From Tolypothrix sp. FACHB-123 (GTDB lineage Bacteria; Cyanobacteriota; Cyanobacteriia; Cyanobacteriales; Nostocaceae), in assembly GCF_014697075.1 (NCBI RefSeq), contig NZ_JACJRE010000021.1, positions 1 through 64,000 on the forward strand: 64,000 bases of DNA, read 5' to 3'. The translations under genes and the position numbers were made by a program. Shown in pieces: positions 27,990-37,304 of the stretch. The first letter of the stretch is position 1, and every line of letters begins with the position of its first letter. The notes beneath the pieces were generated by a model. It saw only the letters and a list, made by a program, of their open reading frames with translations, was not told the DNA's origin and did no database searches.

Positions 27990-29708
27990 ATGACCTTGAC
28001 ATTATTAAATAATCGTTATCAAGTTTTGCGTGTGCTGGGGAGTGGTGGATTTGGGGAAACTTTTTTAGCCGAAGATACTCAAATGCCTTCTAATCGCCGT
28101 TGTGTGATTAAACAACTCAAACCCATAGCGAATAATCCCCAGGTTTATCAATTAATTCAACAAAGGTTTCAGCAAGAAGCAGCAATATTAGAAGAATTAG
28201 GTGATCGCAGTAATCAAATACCCAAACTATATGCCTATTTTATCGATAATGGGCAATTTTACTTAGTCCAAGAATATATTGAAGGTCAAACCTTAACCCA
28301 AAAAATCCAACAGCAAGGGGTATTAAGTGAAATTGCAGTTAAGGGCATATTAATTGATATTTTACCAATTCTAGAATTTATTCATAGCAAGCATATAGTT
28401 CATCGAGATATTAAACCAGATAATATAATTTTGCGTTTCGCTGATGGCAAGCCCATATTAATTGATTTTGGTGCGGTTAAAGTATCAATGGGCACAATCA
28501 TGACTACCTCTGGTAACTCCACCCCGTCAATTGTCATTGGAACACCAGGATTTATGCCGATGGAACAATCGGTAGGTAGGCCGGTATTTTCCAGCGATAT
28601 CTATAGTTTAGGACTGACAGCGATTTATTTACTTACAGGGAAAATACCCTCAGAATTTCCCACAGATCCGGCTACAGGGGATATTCTCTGGCGAAATTTT
28701 GCATTTAATATTAGTCCAGATTTTGCAGCTGTGTTGGATAAAGCTGTGCAACAATCACCACGCGATCGCTATCTTACCGCTAGAGATATGTTAATCGCAT
28801 TGCAAAATCCAGTTGCACCCACCATACCTGCTATACCCACCGTACCCCCTACTAATCCCACACTAATCGCTACACCAGTCAACGGAGGCCATGTTTCAAC
28901 GCCAACAATTCCATCTCCACCCCCTGTATATCAGCCACCAATTTCTTACTCTCCAGAACCATCGCCACCTCCTAAAAGTTTGGCTACTTGGCAACAAGGT
29001 GTAATTATTGGTGGTGTAATTGGCTCATTAGTTGTCGGTGGTTTATGGTTAGTTAGAGGACAATTATCTAGTCCAACTCAGCCATCAACAAATGTAGCCA
29101 CATCTCCTACACCTACCATATCACCAAGCTTAAATTCACCTAATAACAATGAAGAAAAATCAACTCCCCCAACTTCCAAAGTAGTTGATTCAAACTCCTC
29201 TAATTCTAATACTCCAATCAATACGCCATCAACACCTATTAGCACAGAGCAACCAATCATATCTGAAGATAATTCAACCGAGACAAATACACCTGTAACA
29301 ATAGCACCAAAACTTACAGAAGCGGGAGCAAAAAATGTAATTAATAATTGGTTAAAAGCAAAGCAAGTTATGTTTGCACCTCCCTACAATCCTCAACCAG
29401 CTTCTGAATTAACCACTGGTCAACAATACGAGCAAGTTGCTGGTTATGATGGTTCAATCAACTCCCTCAAAACCGACGGTCATTATTACCAATATGGGTT
29501 ACAACAAATTGATGGAGTAGACGATTTTGTTGTTAATGGTAACCAAGCCACTATTCAAGTAAAAGTTACTGAAGACCGCACGCTTTTTGATAGAAATGGC
29601 AATATTCTTCCTAAAGAAACTGATTTTAAAACTAGAACTGTGCGGTATACTTTACAGTTTGTAGACCAACGTTGGAAAATAGCTTCTACGCAAATAATTA
29701 GTAAATAA
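27990..29708 (+). CDS. Membrane Ser/Thr protein kinase with ARC6-like (DUF4101) domain
   Basis: The 572-residue protein shares the kinase layout of its neighbour: GSGGFGETF, VIKQLKP, HRDIKPDN, DFGAVKV. A Pro-rich linker, one transmembrane helix (GVIIGGVIGSLVVGGLWLV, about 336-354) and a Ser/Thr/Asn-rich stalk follow. The last 120 residues match the DUF4101/IMS domain also found in the chloroplast division protein ARC6 (EAGAKNVINNWLKAK, DGHYYQYGLQQID, NQATIQVKVTEDRTLF, RTVRYTLQFVDQRWKI). The domain should lie in the periplasm and probably binds a protein partner. A VanY-type peptidase follows 13 bases later, so the pair may be an operon for the cell wall. Confidence 0.9.
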   Translation: MTLTLLNNRYQVLRVLGSGGFGETFLAEDTQMPSNRRCVIKQLKPIANNPQVYQLIQQRFQQEAAILEELGDRSNQIPKLYAYFIDNGQFYLVQEYIEGQTLTQKIQQQGVLSEIAVKGILIDILPILEFIHSKHIVHRDIKPDNIILRFADGKPILIDFGAVKVSMGTIMTTSGNSTPSIVIGTPGFMPMEQSVGRPVFSSDIYSLGLTAIYLLTGKIPSEFPTDPATGDILWRNFAFNISPDFAAVLDKAVQQSPRDRYLTARDMLIALQNPVAPTIPAIPTVPPTNPTLIATPVNGGHVSTPTIPSPPPVYQPPISYSPEPSPPPKSLATWQQGVIIGGVIGSLVVGGLWLVRGQLSSPTQPSTNVATSPTPTISPSLNSPNNNEEKSTPPTSKVVDSNSSNSNTPINTPSTPISTEQPIISEDNSTETNTPVTIAPKLTEAGAKNVINNWLKAKQVMFAPPYNPQPASELTTGQQYEQVAGYDGSINSLKTDGHYYQYGLQQIDGVDDFVVNGNQATIQVKVTEDRTLFDRNGNILPKETDFKTRTVRYTLQFVDQRWKIASTQIISK

Positions 29709-29721
29709 ATAGCAAATAATT

Positions 29722-30537
29722 ATGAGAATTTTCTCAAAATTACCTTATATTGTCAAAATATTAGTAACTGCTACAATTGTAGCAGTTTGCGTTATCATTA
29801 GTGGTACTTTGATGATGAGATTTTCTACCTCAAATGTACCCGTTCAAGCTACAAATTCTCCAACAGTAACAACTACAATTGCCGCACAACCAACCTCAGA
29901 AACCATAGCTTTACCAACTGCGAATATTCCTACTAATTCGACACCCCTAGAAATTAGTAGAACTGTGCAAATCGAGAAAAATACAACTCAAAATACAGCA
30001 ACATCTAATCAAATTGCTTATGGGCATTTTCCTTACCCACAAGCCGATCGTAGCCAAATGATGCTTATTGGTAGCTATGCAACAGGTGCAGATCAGCGCT
30101 TTGAATCTTTAAATACTGAAGCTGTACAAGCATTTATGAAAATGACTTATGCAGCCAGAGAAGTAGGTATTTGGATTATTCCTGTATCTGGATTTCGGAC
30201 TATAGAACAACAAGAAAAATTATTTCAAAACCAAATTAAACGCCGGGGTTCGGCACAAGCAGCCGCAAAAATTAGTGCCCCACCTGGACATAGCGAACAT
30301 CATACAGGTTTTGCTTTAGATTTAACAGATGGCAAATCCCCGAAAAAAGACATTACTTTAGCATTTGAAAATACAGATGCTTATCGTTGGTTGACTAAAC
30401 ATGCTCAAGAATTTGGCTTTGAACTGTCTTTTCCTGCCAACAATAAACAAGGTGTCAGTTTTGAACCTTGGCACTGGCGATATGTAGGTTCAACAAATGC
30501 AGCCGCAGTATTTGCTAATGCGAGAAATCAGCAATAA
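29722..30537 (+). CDS. VanY-type D-alanyl-D-alanine carboxypeptidase
   Basis: The 271-residue protein has an N-terminal membrane anchor (ILVTATIVAVCVIISGTLMM), a Thr-rich linker and an M15B peptidase domain from about residue 100. Metal and catalytic motifs are present: SGFRTIEQQEKLF, GHSEHHTGFALDL (first His and the Asp ligand), and EPWHWRYVG (catalytic Glu region and third His). It trims D-Ala from peptidoglycan stem peptides in the periplasm. It starts 13 bases after the upstream kinase and is followed by a terminator at 30621, so it is probably controlled with that kinase. Confidence 0.9.
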   Translation: MRIFSKLPYIVKILVTATIVAVCVIISGTLMMRFSTSNVPVQATNSPTVTTTIAAQPTSETIALPTANIPTNSTPLEISRTVQIEKNTTQNTATSNQIAYGHFPYPQADRSQMMLIGSYATGADQRFESLNTEAVQAFMKMTYAAREVGIWIIPVSGFRTIEQQEKLFQNQIKRRGSAQAAAKISAPPGHSEHHTGFALDLTDGKSPKKDITLAFENTDAYRWLTKHAQEFGFELSFPANNKQGVSFEPWHWRYVGSTNAAAVFANARNQQ

Positions 30538-30620
30538 ATAATTCAAAGTCATGACTTTTAAATAAATTTACATCTCATACCTGGTTAAAAAAGAATACGA
30601 CAAATACATGAGTTAAGGGA

Positions 30621-30664
30621 AACCTTGGAACCTGACACATGATTGATGTGTTACCAAGGTTTTT
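30621..30664 (+). terminator. Terminator after the kinase-peptidase pair
   Basis: AACCTTGG and CCAAGGTT close a long hairpin with an inner ACACAT/ATGTGT stem, followed by TTTT. It is about 85 bases after the peptidase stop. Confidence 0.7.
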
Positions 30665-30766
30665 GAATTGCTATAACTTGTTGAATAAACGAGAAAAGTA
30701 AAGTGTAGAATGTAATATACGTAATTTTTGCAAAAATTAATACTAAAAATTCAGTAACATCACACC

Positions 30767-33271
30767 ATGATTGGGCAAACACTGGGACAGCGTTACAACA
30801 TTATCCAGCTATTGGGAAAAGGTGGCTTTGGTGAAACCTATCTTGCAGAAGATTTGTATATACCAGTAGAACCAAAGCCGAGATGCGTTGTCAAGCGTTT
30901 ATGTCCACAAGTGATACAACCTGATATTTTACGACTATTTGAAACCGAAGCAAAAACACTCTACAACCTGGGACAAAACCACGAACAAATTCCCAAACTT
31001 CTCGCCTATTTTGAGCAAAATGGTGAATTTTATCTTATTCAAGAATTTATCGAAGGGCATGACTTAGGTAAAGAACTGACTCCTGGCAAAATCTTGAGTG
31101 AACCTTATACTATCAAACTGCTACAGAATGTTTTAGAAGTTCTGGCATTTGTCCATCAAAACAATGTGATTCATCGGGATATCAAACCCTCAAATATCAT
31201 GCGGCGCAAACCTGGGGGCAAATTAATCTTAATTGACTTTGGGGCGGTTAAGCAAGCTGGTATATTTTCCCCAAATATATCAGGGCAAACAAGTCTCAGC
31301 GTCAGTATTGGCACACCTGGTTATATGCCTAGCGAACAAGCATTAGGTAAGCCGAGATTACAGAGTGATATTTATGCATTAGGAATGGTTGCAATTCAAG
31401 CTTTAACTGGTATACCACCGCATCTACTTTCGGAAGATGATGACGGCGAACTTTTGTGGCAAAACCGAGTTCAAATTAGTGATGATCTGGCAAGTATTTT
31501 AACGAAAATGGTGCGGTATGATTGGCGACAGAGGTATGCTAATGCAGGCGATGTTTTACAGACATTGAATGAAACTTTACAGTCTTCTGTTCCGCCTACT
31601 ATATTAAAGCCTCCTCAACCTTCACAGTCTTCTGTTCCTCCCAATTCCCAAAGTCATGTACATTCATCAGCATTCAAACACCAACACAAGCAATGTGCGA
31701 ATATTATTGGCATTGATTTGGGTACAACAAAAGCAGTAATGGCTGTAATGGCAGATGGAAAACCTGTTGTTATTCCTAATGAATATAACTCTCTCATAAC
31801 TTTTTCTGTGGTGGCTTACGGCCAAAACAGTGACATTTTAGTTGGACAAGCTGCAAAAACTCAAGCGCTCAAAAATCCTCAAAATACTTTTGATTCAGTG
31901 ATAAATTTTATCGGTTGCGAATATGATGAAATTACGAAAGAGCTAATAGAAAAAGTTTTTTACAAAATAGTTAATAATGCAGGTAAACCCAATATAGAGT
32001 GCCCAATTACCAGACAGCTATTAACAGCAGAAGAAATTTTAGCTCATATTTTATCGTATTTGCAAGACTGTGCCAGCAAGTATACAGGACATACAAATAT
32101 TCAAGCTGTCGTTACAGTTCCAGCTTATTTTAATGATATTCAATGTAATGCTCTCAAAAACGCCGCAAAAATTACTAAGTTAGAAATTTTGCGGATTATT
32201 CGCCATCCTTTAGCAGTAGCATTAGCTTATGGTTGGAATAAAAAAGATAATGAGACTATTTTAATTTTTGATCTGGGCGCTGCTCAATTGAGTATTTCAA
32301 CTTTAATAGTTGAAGATGGAGTATTTGAGGTGTTGTCATACTCAGGAGATAAACGACTAGGAGGAAGCGATTTCGATCGGCAAATCGTTGATTACTTAAT
32401 TGAAAATTTTCGAGAAGACGAAGGCGTTGATTTACGCCAAGATAGACAAGCTATACAACGTTTAACAGAAGCCGCAGAAAAAGCTAAATTAGAACTTTCG
32501 AGTGCAACTCAAACAGAAATAAATTTACCTTATATAGTGCAGACAAATTCTGGCTATAAACATCTAAATATATCCTTAACTCGTGATAAATTTGCGGAAA
32601 TATGTGCAGATTTAATCAGCCGTTGTCATATTCCTCTAGAAAATTCGCTGAGAGATTCAAAGTTAAGTAAATCTGATATAGATGCGATAATTATGGTTGG
32701 TGGTTCTAGTCGGATTCCTGCCATTCAAGAATTAATTCGTAACTTTTTTAATAAAGAGCCAAACTTAAAGTTAAATTCCCAATATCCAGCAGCCTTGGGA
32801 GCAGCAATACAAGCTGGTATTTTAAGTGGAGATATGACTGGTATCTTGCCATTAGATGCGTTACCACTATCTTTAGGTGTAGAAACATTGGGCGGTGTAA
32901 TGACCAAAATTATTCTCCGCAACACCACAATTCCCACCAAAAAATCAGAAGTTTTCTCCACCACTGTTGATGGTCAAACAAAAGTAGAAATTCATATTCT
33001 CCAAGGTGAAAGAGAATTTGCTAACGATAACAAGAGTTTGGGAGGCTTTTGTCTTGATGGTATTCCCTCAGCACCACGCGGTGTACCTCAAATTGAGGTG
33101 ACTTTTGATATTGATGCTAATAGCCTTCTATGTGTAATTGCTAAGGACAAAGGTACAGGTAAAGAAGAGTCTATTTGCATTACTCATGCCTCTAGGATAT
33201 ATAAACAAGAAGTTGGAAATTTTGCCATCAATTTTGCCATCATGGGAATAGACACACCTAAGCAAAAATAA
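30767..33271 (+). CDS. Ser/Thr protein kinase fused to an Hsp70-like domain
   Basis: Residues 1-275 of this 834-residue protein are a Hanks-type kinase (GKGGFGETY, CVVKRL, HRDIKPSN, DFGAVKQ). From about residue 312 comes a DnaK-like module: phosphate loop GIDLGTTKAVMAV, VTVPAYFND, GGSDFDRQI, MVGGSSRIPAIQEL, then a beta substrate-binding part (SLGVETLGG, ILQGERE, DGIPSAPRGVPQIEVTFDID). The helical lid is absent. Two DnaK ATPase segments are altered: NEPTAAAL reads RHPLAVAL (about 478) and DLGGGTFD reads DLGAAQLS (about 501), removing the equivalents of Glu171, Thr199 and Asp201. It is probably cytoplasmic and may bind unfolded clients without a normal ATP cycle. The kinase motifs look intact. 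Confidence 0.9.
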   Translation: MIGQTLGQRYNIIQLLGKGGFGETYLAEDLYIPVEPKPRCVVKRLCPQVIQPDILRLFETEAKTLYNLGQNHEQIPKLLAYFEQNGEFYLIQEFIEGHDLGKELTPGKILSEPYTIKLLQNVLEVLAFVHQNNVIHRDIKPSNIMRRKPGGKLILIDFGAVKQAGIFSPNISGQTSLSVSIGTPGYMPSEQALGKPRLQSDIYALGMVAIQALTGIPPHLLSEDDDGELLWQNRVQISDDLASILTKMVRYDWRQRYANAGDVLQTLNETLQSSVPPTILKPPQPSQSSVPPNSQSHVHSSAFKHQHKQCANIIGIDLGTTKAVMAVMADGKPVVIPNEYNSLITFSVVAYGQNSDILVGQAAKTQALKNPQNTFDSVINFIGCEYDEITKELIEKVFYKIVNNAGKPNIECPITRQLLTAEEILAHILSYLQDCASKYTGHTNIQAVVTVPAYFNDIQCNALKNAAKITKLEILRIIRHPLAVALAYGWNKKDNETILIFDLGAAQLSISTLIVEDGVFEVLSYSGDKRLGGSDFDRQIVDYLIENFREDEGVDLRQDRQAIQRLTEAAEKAKLELSSATQTEINLPYIVQTNSGYKHLNISLTRDKFAEICADLISRCHIPLENSLRDSKLSKSDIDAIIMVGGSSRIPAIQELIRNFFNKEPNLKLNSQYPAALGAAIQAGILSGDMTGILPLDALPLSLGVETLGGVMTKIILRNTTIPTKKSEVFSTTVDGQTKVEIHILQGEREFANDNKSLGGFCLDGIPSAPRGVPQIEVTFDIDANSLLCVIAKDKGTGKEESICITHASRIYKQEVGNFAINFAIMGIDTPKQK

Positions 33272-33278
33272 AGATATT

Positions 33279-33893
33279 ATGACTCAAGCTTTACCAAAAA
33301 TAGTTACTTTTGATGAATTTATTGCTTGGTATCCCGAAAACTCTGGGGTACGCTACGAACTGCACAATGGGGAAATTGTCGAAATGTCACAGCCAACAGG
33401 GAAACATGAGAAAGTAAAAGGGTTTTTGGTAAGAAAGCTATCTGTGGAGTTTGACAGGTTAAATCTTCCCTACTTTATCCCTAATCAAGCGATAGTAAAA
33501 CCTCCAGCAAGAGAATCAGGTTATTTCCCAGATGTTTTGATCGTCAATGATGCAGCTTTAGCCTCGGAACCTCTTTGGGAAAAATCTTCCACTATTATCA
33601 ATGGTGCATCAATCCCTTTAGTTATAGAGGTTGTCAGTACTAATTGGCGAGATGATTATTATTTAAAACTTGCCGATTACGAGGAAATGGGTATTCCTGA
33701 ATATTGGGTTGTTGACTATGCAGCGTTAGGTGCGAGAAAATTTATTGGCAATCCCAAACAACCTACTTTTTCACTTTATCAATTGATTAATGGTGAATAT
33801 CAAGTTACTCAATTTCGGAGTAACGATCAAATTCAGTCTCCAACATTCCCGGAATTAAATTTAACAGTAGAGCAGATATTTATAGCAGGATAA
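33279..33893 (+). CDS. Uma2-family (DUF820) endonuclease-like protein
   Basis: The 204-residue protein belongs to the Uma2 family of PD-(D/E)XK-like proteins, greatly expanded in cyanobacteria. Visible motifs are YELHNGEIVEMSQPTGKHEKV, GYFPDVLIV with the acidic residue, PLVIEVVSTNWRDDYYLKLADYEEMGIPEYWVVD with the E-x-V core and Lys. It lies 7 bases after the kinase-Hsp70 gene and is probably co-transcribed. The natural function of the family is unclear; nuclease activity is inferred from fold. Confidence 0.9.
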   Translation: MTQALPKIVTFDEFIAWYPENSGVRYELHNGEIVEMSQPTGKHEKVKGFLVRKLSVEFDRLNLPYFIPNQAIVKPPARESGYFPDVLIVNDAALASEPLWEKSSTIINGASIPLVIEVVSTNWRDDYYLKLADYEEMGIPEYWVVDYAALGARKFIGNPKQPTFSLYQLINGEYQVTQFRSNDQIQSPTFPELNLTVEQIFIAG

Positions 33894-34077
33894 TAACCTG
33901 ATATTTTCATAGGTGTGGTGAAGCGATCGCCAATCAATACCAAACCTAGTCATTTGTTATTCTCCGCGTCGCTGCGTCCCCCTTGCCTTCAACAAAGCTA
34001 TCTTGTTTAAATCCCAAATCCAACATGCTATAAAATATACAATTGATATCCTGATTCTGACTGGCTAACGCCAACTT

Positions 34078-35625
34078 ATGCAAACGCTGCTAAATAATCG
34101 CTATCAAGTAATTGAGACTTTGGGGGGCGGTGGATTTGGTGAAACTTTCTTAGCAGAAGACACCCAAATGCCTTCTAGGCGTCGCTGTGTGATTAAACAA
34201 CTCAAACCAATTCAAAATAATCCCCAGGTTTATCAACTGGTACAAGAAAGGTTTCAGAGAGAAGCAGCGATTTTAGAAGATTTAGGTGGTGCTACAGACC
34301 AAATACCCGCCTTATATGCTTATTTTCAGTCAGAAGGGCAATTTTATGTGGTTCAAGAGTTGATTCAAGGTCAAACTCTGACTGCAAAGATGCAACAGCA
34401 AGGAAGATTTAGTGAAAGTGCTGTTAAAGAAATATTAGTAAATTTATTACCAGTTTTAGAGTATATTCACTCAAAGCGGATTATTCACCGCGATATTAAA
34501 CCAGATAATATTATTTTGCGCGATCGCGACGGTAAACCCGTACTGATAGATTTTGGTGCAGTGCGGGAAACAATGGGCACAGTATTTAATTCCCAAGGTA
34601 ATCCTACCAGCTCGATTATCATTGGTACACCCGGTTATATGCCCAGCGAACAAGCAATGGGGAGACCGGTGTTTTCCAGCGATTTATATAGTTTAGGGAT
34701 GACAGCAATTTATTTGCTGACGGGGAAACAACCACAAGAATTAGAAACAGATCCGCGAACAGGGGAAATTATTTGGTCTCATTATGCATTAAACGTGAGT
34801 CCAACATTAGCCGGAGTTATCGATAAAGCGATCGCCTATCATCCACGCGATCGCTTCGCTACAGCTAGGGAAATGCTACAATCCTTGCAAATTGGCGCAA
34901 ATACCTTTCCTCCCACACAGCCTTATAACCCTCAACCAGTAGCATCAACACCACCAACAATCCCAGTTAGCCCAGGTGTATCTTATCAACAACAGACAAT
35001 TCCCGTTAGTCCAGCCCCATCTTATCAACCAACTAATCCTCAACCCACAAATAACGGACAAAAAGGAGTCTTAATCGCCAGTTTAATCGCAGGTGGCTTG
35101 ATTGTGGGTGCGGCTATTATTGGTTTTGCGATCGCTAACAATAAGCAACCGCAAATAGCACAGTCCCCACAGCCATCTAACGAATCTGCAACAATCCGCA
35201 ATCAACCCCAAGAAACCGCTACACCAAATACCACCACTCCTAGTCCTACGCCATCTGTGCAAGTTTCTCCCACAACACCCACATCAGTTGAACGTCCATC
35301 ACCAGAACAAGTGATACAAAATTATTATGCAAATATCAATCAACGTCAGTTTGAAAATTCTTGGAATTTACTAGTACCTAGTTTACAAAATAATCGCAAA
35401 CTTCACCCCAACGGCTATCTTTCCTATATAGATTGGTGGGGAAATAGAGTCCAAAGTGTATATGTATCCCAAGTCAATTTATTGTCAGCAAATTCAGATA
35501 CAGCTACCGTTAATGCCCGCTTAGAATACACAATGAAAACCGGAAAAACTGTCCCAAGTTCGGTAAATTTTTCGTTATTATGGGATGCTGCAAATAGCAG
35601 ATGGGTTGTGGGTGATGTCAGGTAG
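34078..35625 (+). CDS. Membrane Ser/Thr protein kinase with NTF2-like domain
   Basis: The 515-residue protein has the same kinase type as those at 23585 and 27990 (GGGGFGETF, VIKQLKPIQNNPQVY, HRDIKPDN, DFGAVRE). A Pro-rich linker with two TIPVSP units, one transmembrane helix (GVLIASLIAGGLIVGAAIIGFAI, about 324-346) and a Pro/Thr stalk follow. The last 105 residues look like an NTF2/SnoaL-like cone (PSPEQVIQNYYANINQRQFENSWNLL, TATVNARLEYTM, VNFSLLWDAANSRWVV). This module should face the periplasm as a sensor. Ligand unknown. It stands alone; the next gene is convergent. Confidence 0.9.
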   Translation: MQTLLNNRYQVIETLGGGGFGETFLAEDTQMPSRRRCVIKQLKPIQNNPQVYQLVQERFQREAAILEDLGGATDQIPALYAYFQSEGQFYVVQELIQGQTLTAKMQQQGRFSESAVKEILVNLLPVLEYIHSKRIIHRDIKPDNIILRDRDGKPVLIDFGAVRETMGTVFNSQGNPTSSIIIGTPGYMPSEQAMGRPVFSSDLYSLGMTAIYLLTGKQPQELETDPRTGEIIWSHYALNVSPTLAGVIDKAIAYHPRDRFATAREMLQSLQIGANTFPPTQPYNPQPVASTPPTIPVSPGVSYQQQTIPVSPAPSYQPTNPQPTNNGQKGVLIASLIAGGLIVGAAIIGFAIANNKQPQIAQSPQPSNESATIRNQPQETATPNTTTPSPTPSVQVSPTTPTSVERPSPEQVIQNYYANINQRQFENSWNLLVPSLQNNRKLHPNGYLSYIDWWGNRVQSVYVSQVNLLSANSDTATVNARLEYTMKTGKTVPSSVNFSLLWDAANSRWVVGDVR

Positions 35626-35648
35626 TATTTTGAAGCATAAAGTCCTCA

Positions 35649-36218
35649 CTACAAAATAACATCAGAATTTTCACTTTTAGGTAAAAAAGCAAATTCTGAT
35701 TTGATATGCCATCGCTTATTGTCGTGAATTAATAATGTTACCTTATCGGCAATAAACTCAAAATATAACTGGCGATTGGCAAATTCTGTCCAAGCTGCTT
35801 GAAAATTTTGTCTGATTAAATCGCGGAAAGCAACTGTCATGTGGGGTGTAAAGCGGTGGTTTTTACCTTCCTTATCTACAATACCTAAATTTGCTTCGAC
35901 AACGGCTTTTAAGTCTGCTTGCAAATTTAGCAATTCTTGGCTTTGCACCACATCTATATAGATGACACGGGGCGGAAAAGCTGCAAACCCATTCAGGGTA
36001 ATAGTTAGCGACTGTTTTTGACTCGCAAACTCCGCCAAAGTAGCTTCTATTTTCGATACATCACTATCAGCCCATTTAAAAGGCTGTTGTAATGTAATGT
36101 GCGGTGGGGACTTTTGCGCATGTCTGCTGGCATAATTATCAGCAAAATACTGCTTGATGTCGTTGGCGTAATCTTGAATATCTTGCGGTGGTAGCAAGGC
36201 TATGAAAAATAGGCTCAT
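35649..36218 (-). CDS. 2'-5' RNA ligase / cyclic phosphodiesterase family protein
   Basis: The 189-residue protein has the two HxTx motifs of the 2H phosphoesterase family: HITL (about residue 40) and HMTV (about residue 127). It opens with SLFFIALLPPQ, typical of LigT/ThpR-like proteins. Such enzymes act on 2',3'-cyclic phosphates or 2'-5' bonds in RNA fragments. The precise substrate cannot be told. It is convergent with the kinase gene at 34078. Confidence 0.85.
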   Translation of the reverse strand: MSLFFIALLPPQDIQDYANDIKQYFADNYASRHAQKSPPHITLQQPFKWADSDVSKIEATLAEFASQKQSLTITLNGFAAFPPRVIYIDVVQSQELLNLQADLKAVVEANLGIVDKEGKNHRFTPHMTVAFRDLIRQNFQAAWTEFANRQLYFEFIADKVTLLIHDNKRWHIKSEFAFLPKSENSDVIL

Positions 36219-36306
36219 TCAATTTGAGATTTAAGTCAAAGGGCACAAAGAAAAGGATTTATCCTATGGATTTGAGGATAGCAAAATTCGAGAGGTTCTA
36301 AAGTAA

Positions 36307-36573
36307 ATGCCAATTTTCGTCAAAATTGAAACGGGCAAAGTTGATAAACCTACCTTTGACAAATACGTACCTGCCCATAAAGCTTACGTTCAAGATTTGA
36401 TTGCTCAAGGACATAAAGCCAGAACTGGTTACTGGGCAGGATTTGGCGGTGGAATGATGATATTTGAGGCACAATCAATGGCAGAGGCCCAAGAAATTAT
36501 CGCCCGTGACCCCTTGGTAGCAAACGGTTGCGTGAATTATCAGCTACACGAATGGCGAATTGTTGTGGAATAA
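36307..36573 (+). CDS. YciI-like small protein
   Basis: This 88-residue protein resembles the YciI/YCII dimeric alpha-beta fold: a start of MPIFVKIETG, AHKAYVQDLIAQGHKARTGYW, GGMMIFEAQSMAEAQEIIARDPLV and a C-terminal YQLHEWRI strand. The His in the AHKAY helix and the Asp in RDP are the usual conserved residues. Enzymatic activity is not established in most members. It precedes the SRP RNA by about 40 bases. Confidence 0.8.
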   Translation: MPIFVKIETGKVDKPTFDKYVPAHKAYVQDLIAQGHKARTGYWAGFGGGMMIFEAQSMAEAQEIIARDPLVANGCVNYQLHEWRIVVE

Positions 36574-36608
36574 CATCCAATTACGGAATTATTGTGTTAA
36601 TCTATTAA

Positions 36609-36706
36609 TAGACCTGGACTTATGCGACTTCAACGCCCAAATCTTGTCAGGACCGGAAGGTAGCAGCAATACGGGATGCTTGTGGTAGGCGTAAACTCCG
36701 GGTCGC
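36609..36706 (+). ncRNA. ffs: Signal recognition particle RNA, small bacterial type
   Basis: The conserved apical domain GTCAGGACCGGAAGGTAGCA with its GGAA tetraloop is unmistakable, followed by GCAATACGGGATGC. The ends pair (GACCTGGA with TCCGGGTC), giving an RNA of about 97 bases, followed by a T run at 36710. With Ffh it targets membrane proteins to the Sec machinery. Confidence 0.95.
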
Positions 36707-36732
36707 CCTATTTTTAGGAGCGTTCAGCAGCA

Positions 36733-37119
36733 ATGCCTGGTTTTGGAGATATTGTTCAAAAAGCTTTTTACCTCGGTGTTGGTTTAGCTTCTTACGCAGG
36801 TGAGAAAGCAGGGGGAAAATTAGCCGAATTGCGATCGCAAGTCCAAAAACTGGCAGATGAAATGGTGGCAAAGGGCGAAATGACCACAGAAGAAGCCCGC
36901 CGCTTTGTCGAAGATATGATGAAGCAAGCTCAACAGCCCCCATCATCTACCGCACCTACAGACAAAACACCGCCTGCTGAACCTCGTCGCATCGAAATTC
37001 TTGAGGAAGACGAAGAACCAACAGTCAAAGATTCCTCCCCAACTGATGATGTAGATGGATTGCGTGACCAAGTGCTAGAACTGCAAGAAGAGTTAAAACG
37101 GCTGCAACGCAATGACTAG
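36733..37119 (+). CDS. Phasin-like helical protein
   Basis: The 128-residue protein has a hydrophobic-to-amphipathic N-terminal helix (GDIVQKAFYLGVGLASYAGEKAG), a second helix LRSQVQKLADEMVAKGEMTTEEARRFVEDMM, a Pro/Thr/Glu-rich linker and a C-terminal coiled coil (LRDQVLELQEELKRLQ). This layout resembles phasin-type granule or envelope-associated proteins and is common in cyanobacteria immediately after the SRP RNA. The exact role is unknown. It is about 27 bases downstream of the SRP RNA. Confidence 0.7.
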   Translation: MPGFGDIVQKAFYLGVGLASYAGEKAGGKLAELRSQVQKLADEMVAKGEMTTEEARRFVEDMMKQAQQPPSSTAPTDKTPPAEPRRIEILEEDEEPTVKDSSPTDDVDGLRDQVLELQEELKRLQRND

Positions 37120-37304
37120 TCAATAGCAGTAATTTAGCCATAGCACAAACACAATATATTTTTGAATATACTTGAACTAGGATCTACCTAGGACATCATA
37201 GCGGGAATCCAAAATCCTTTGCGAATTTTCAGCTAACGGTACTAGTACTTCCAGCCAGGTCACACTGAGCGCTCTATTCATAAGCCAGTAAAGGCGTCAA
37301 GTTT

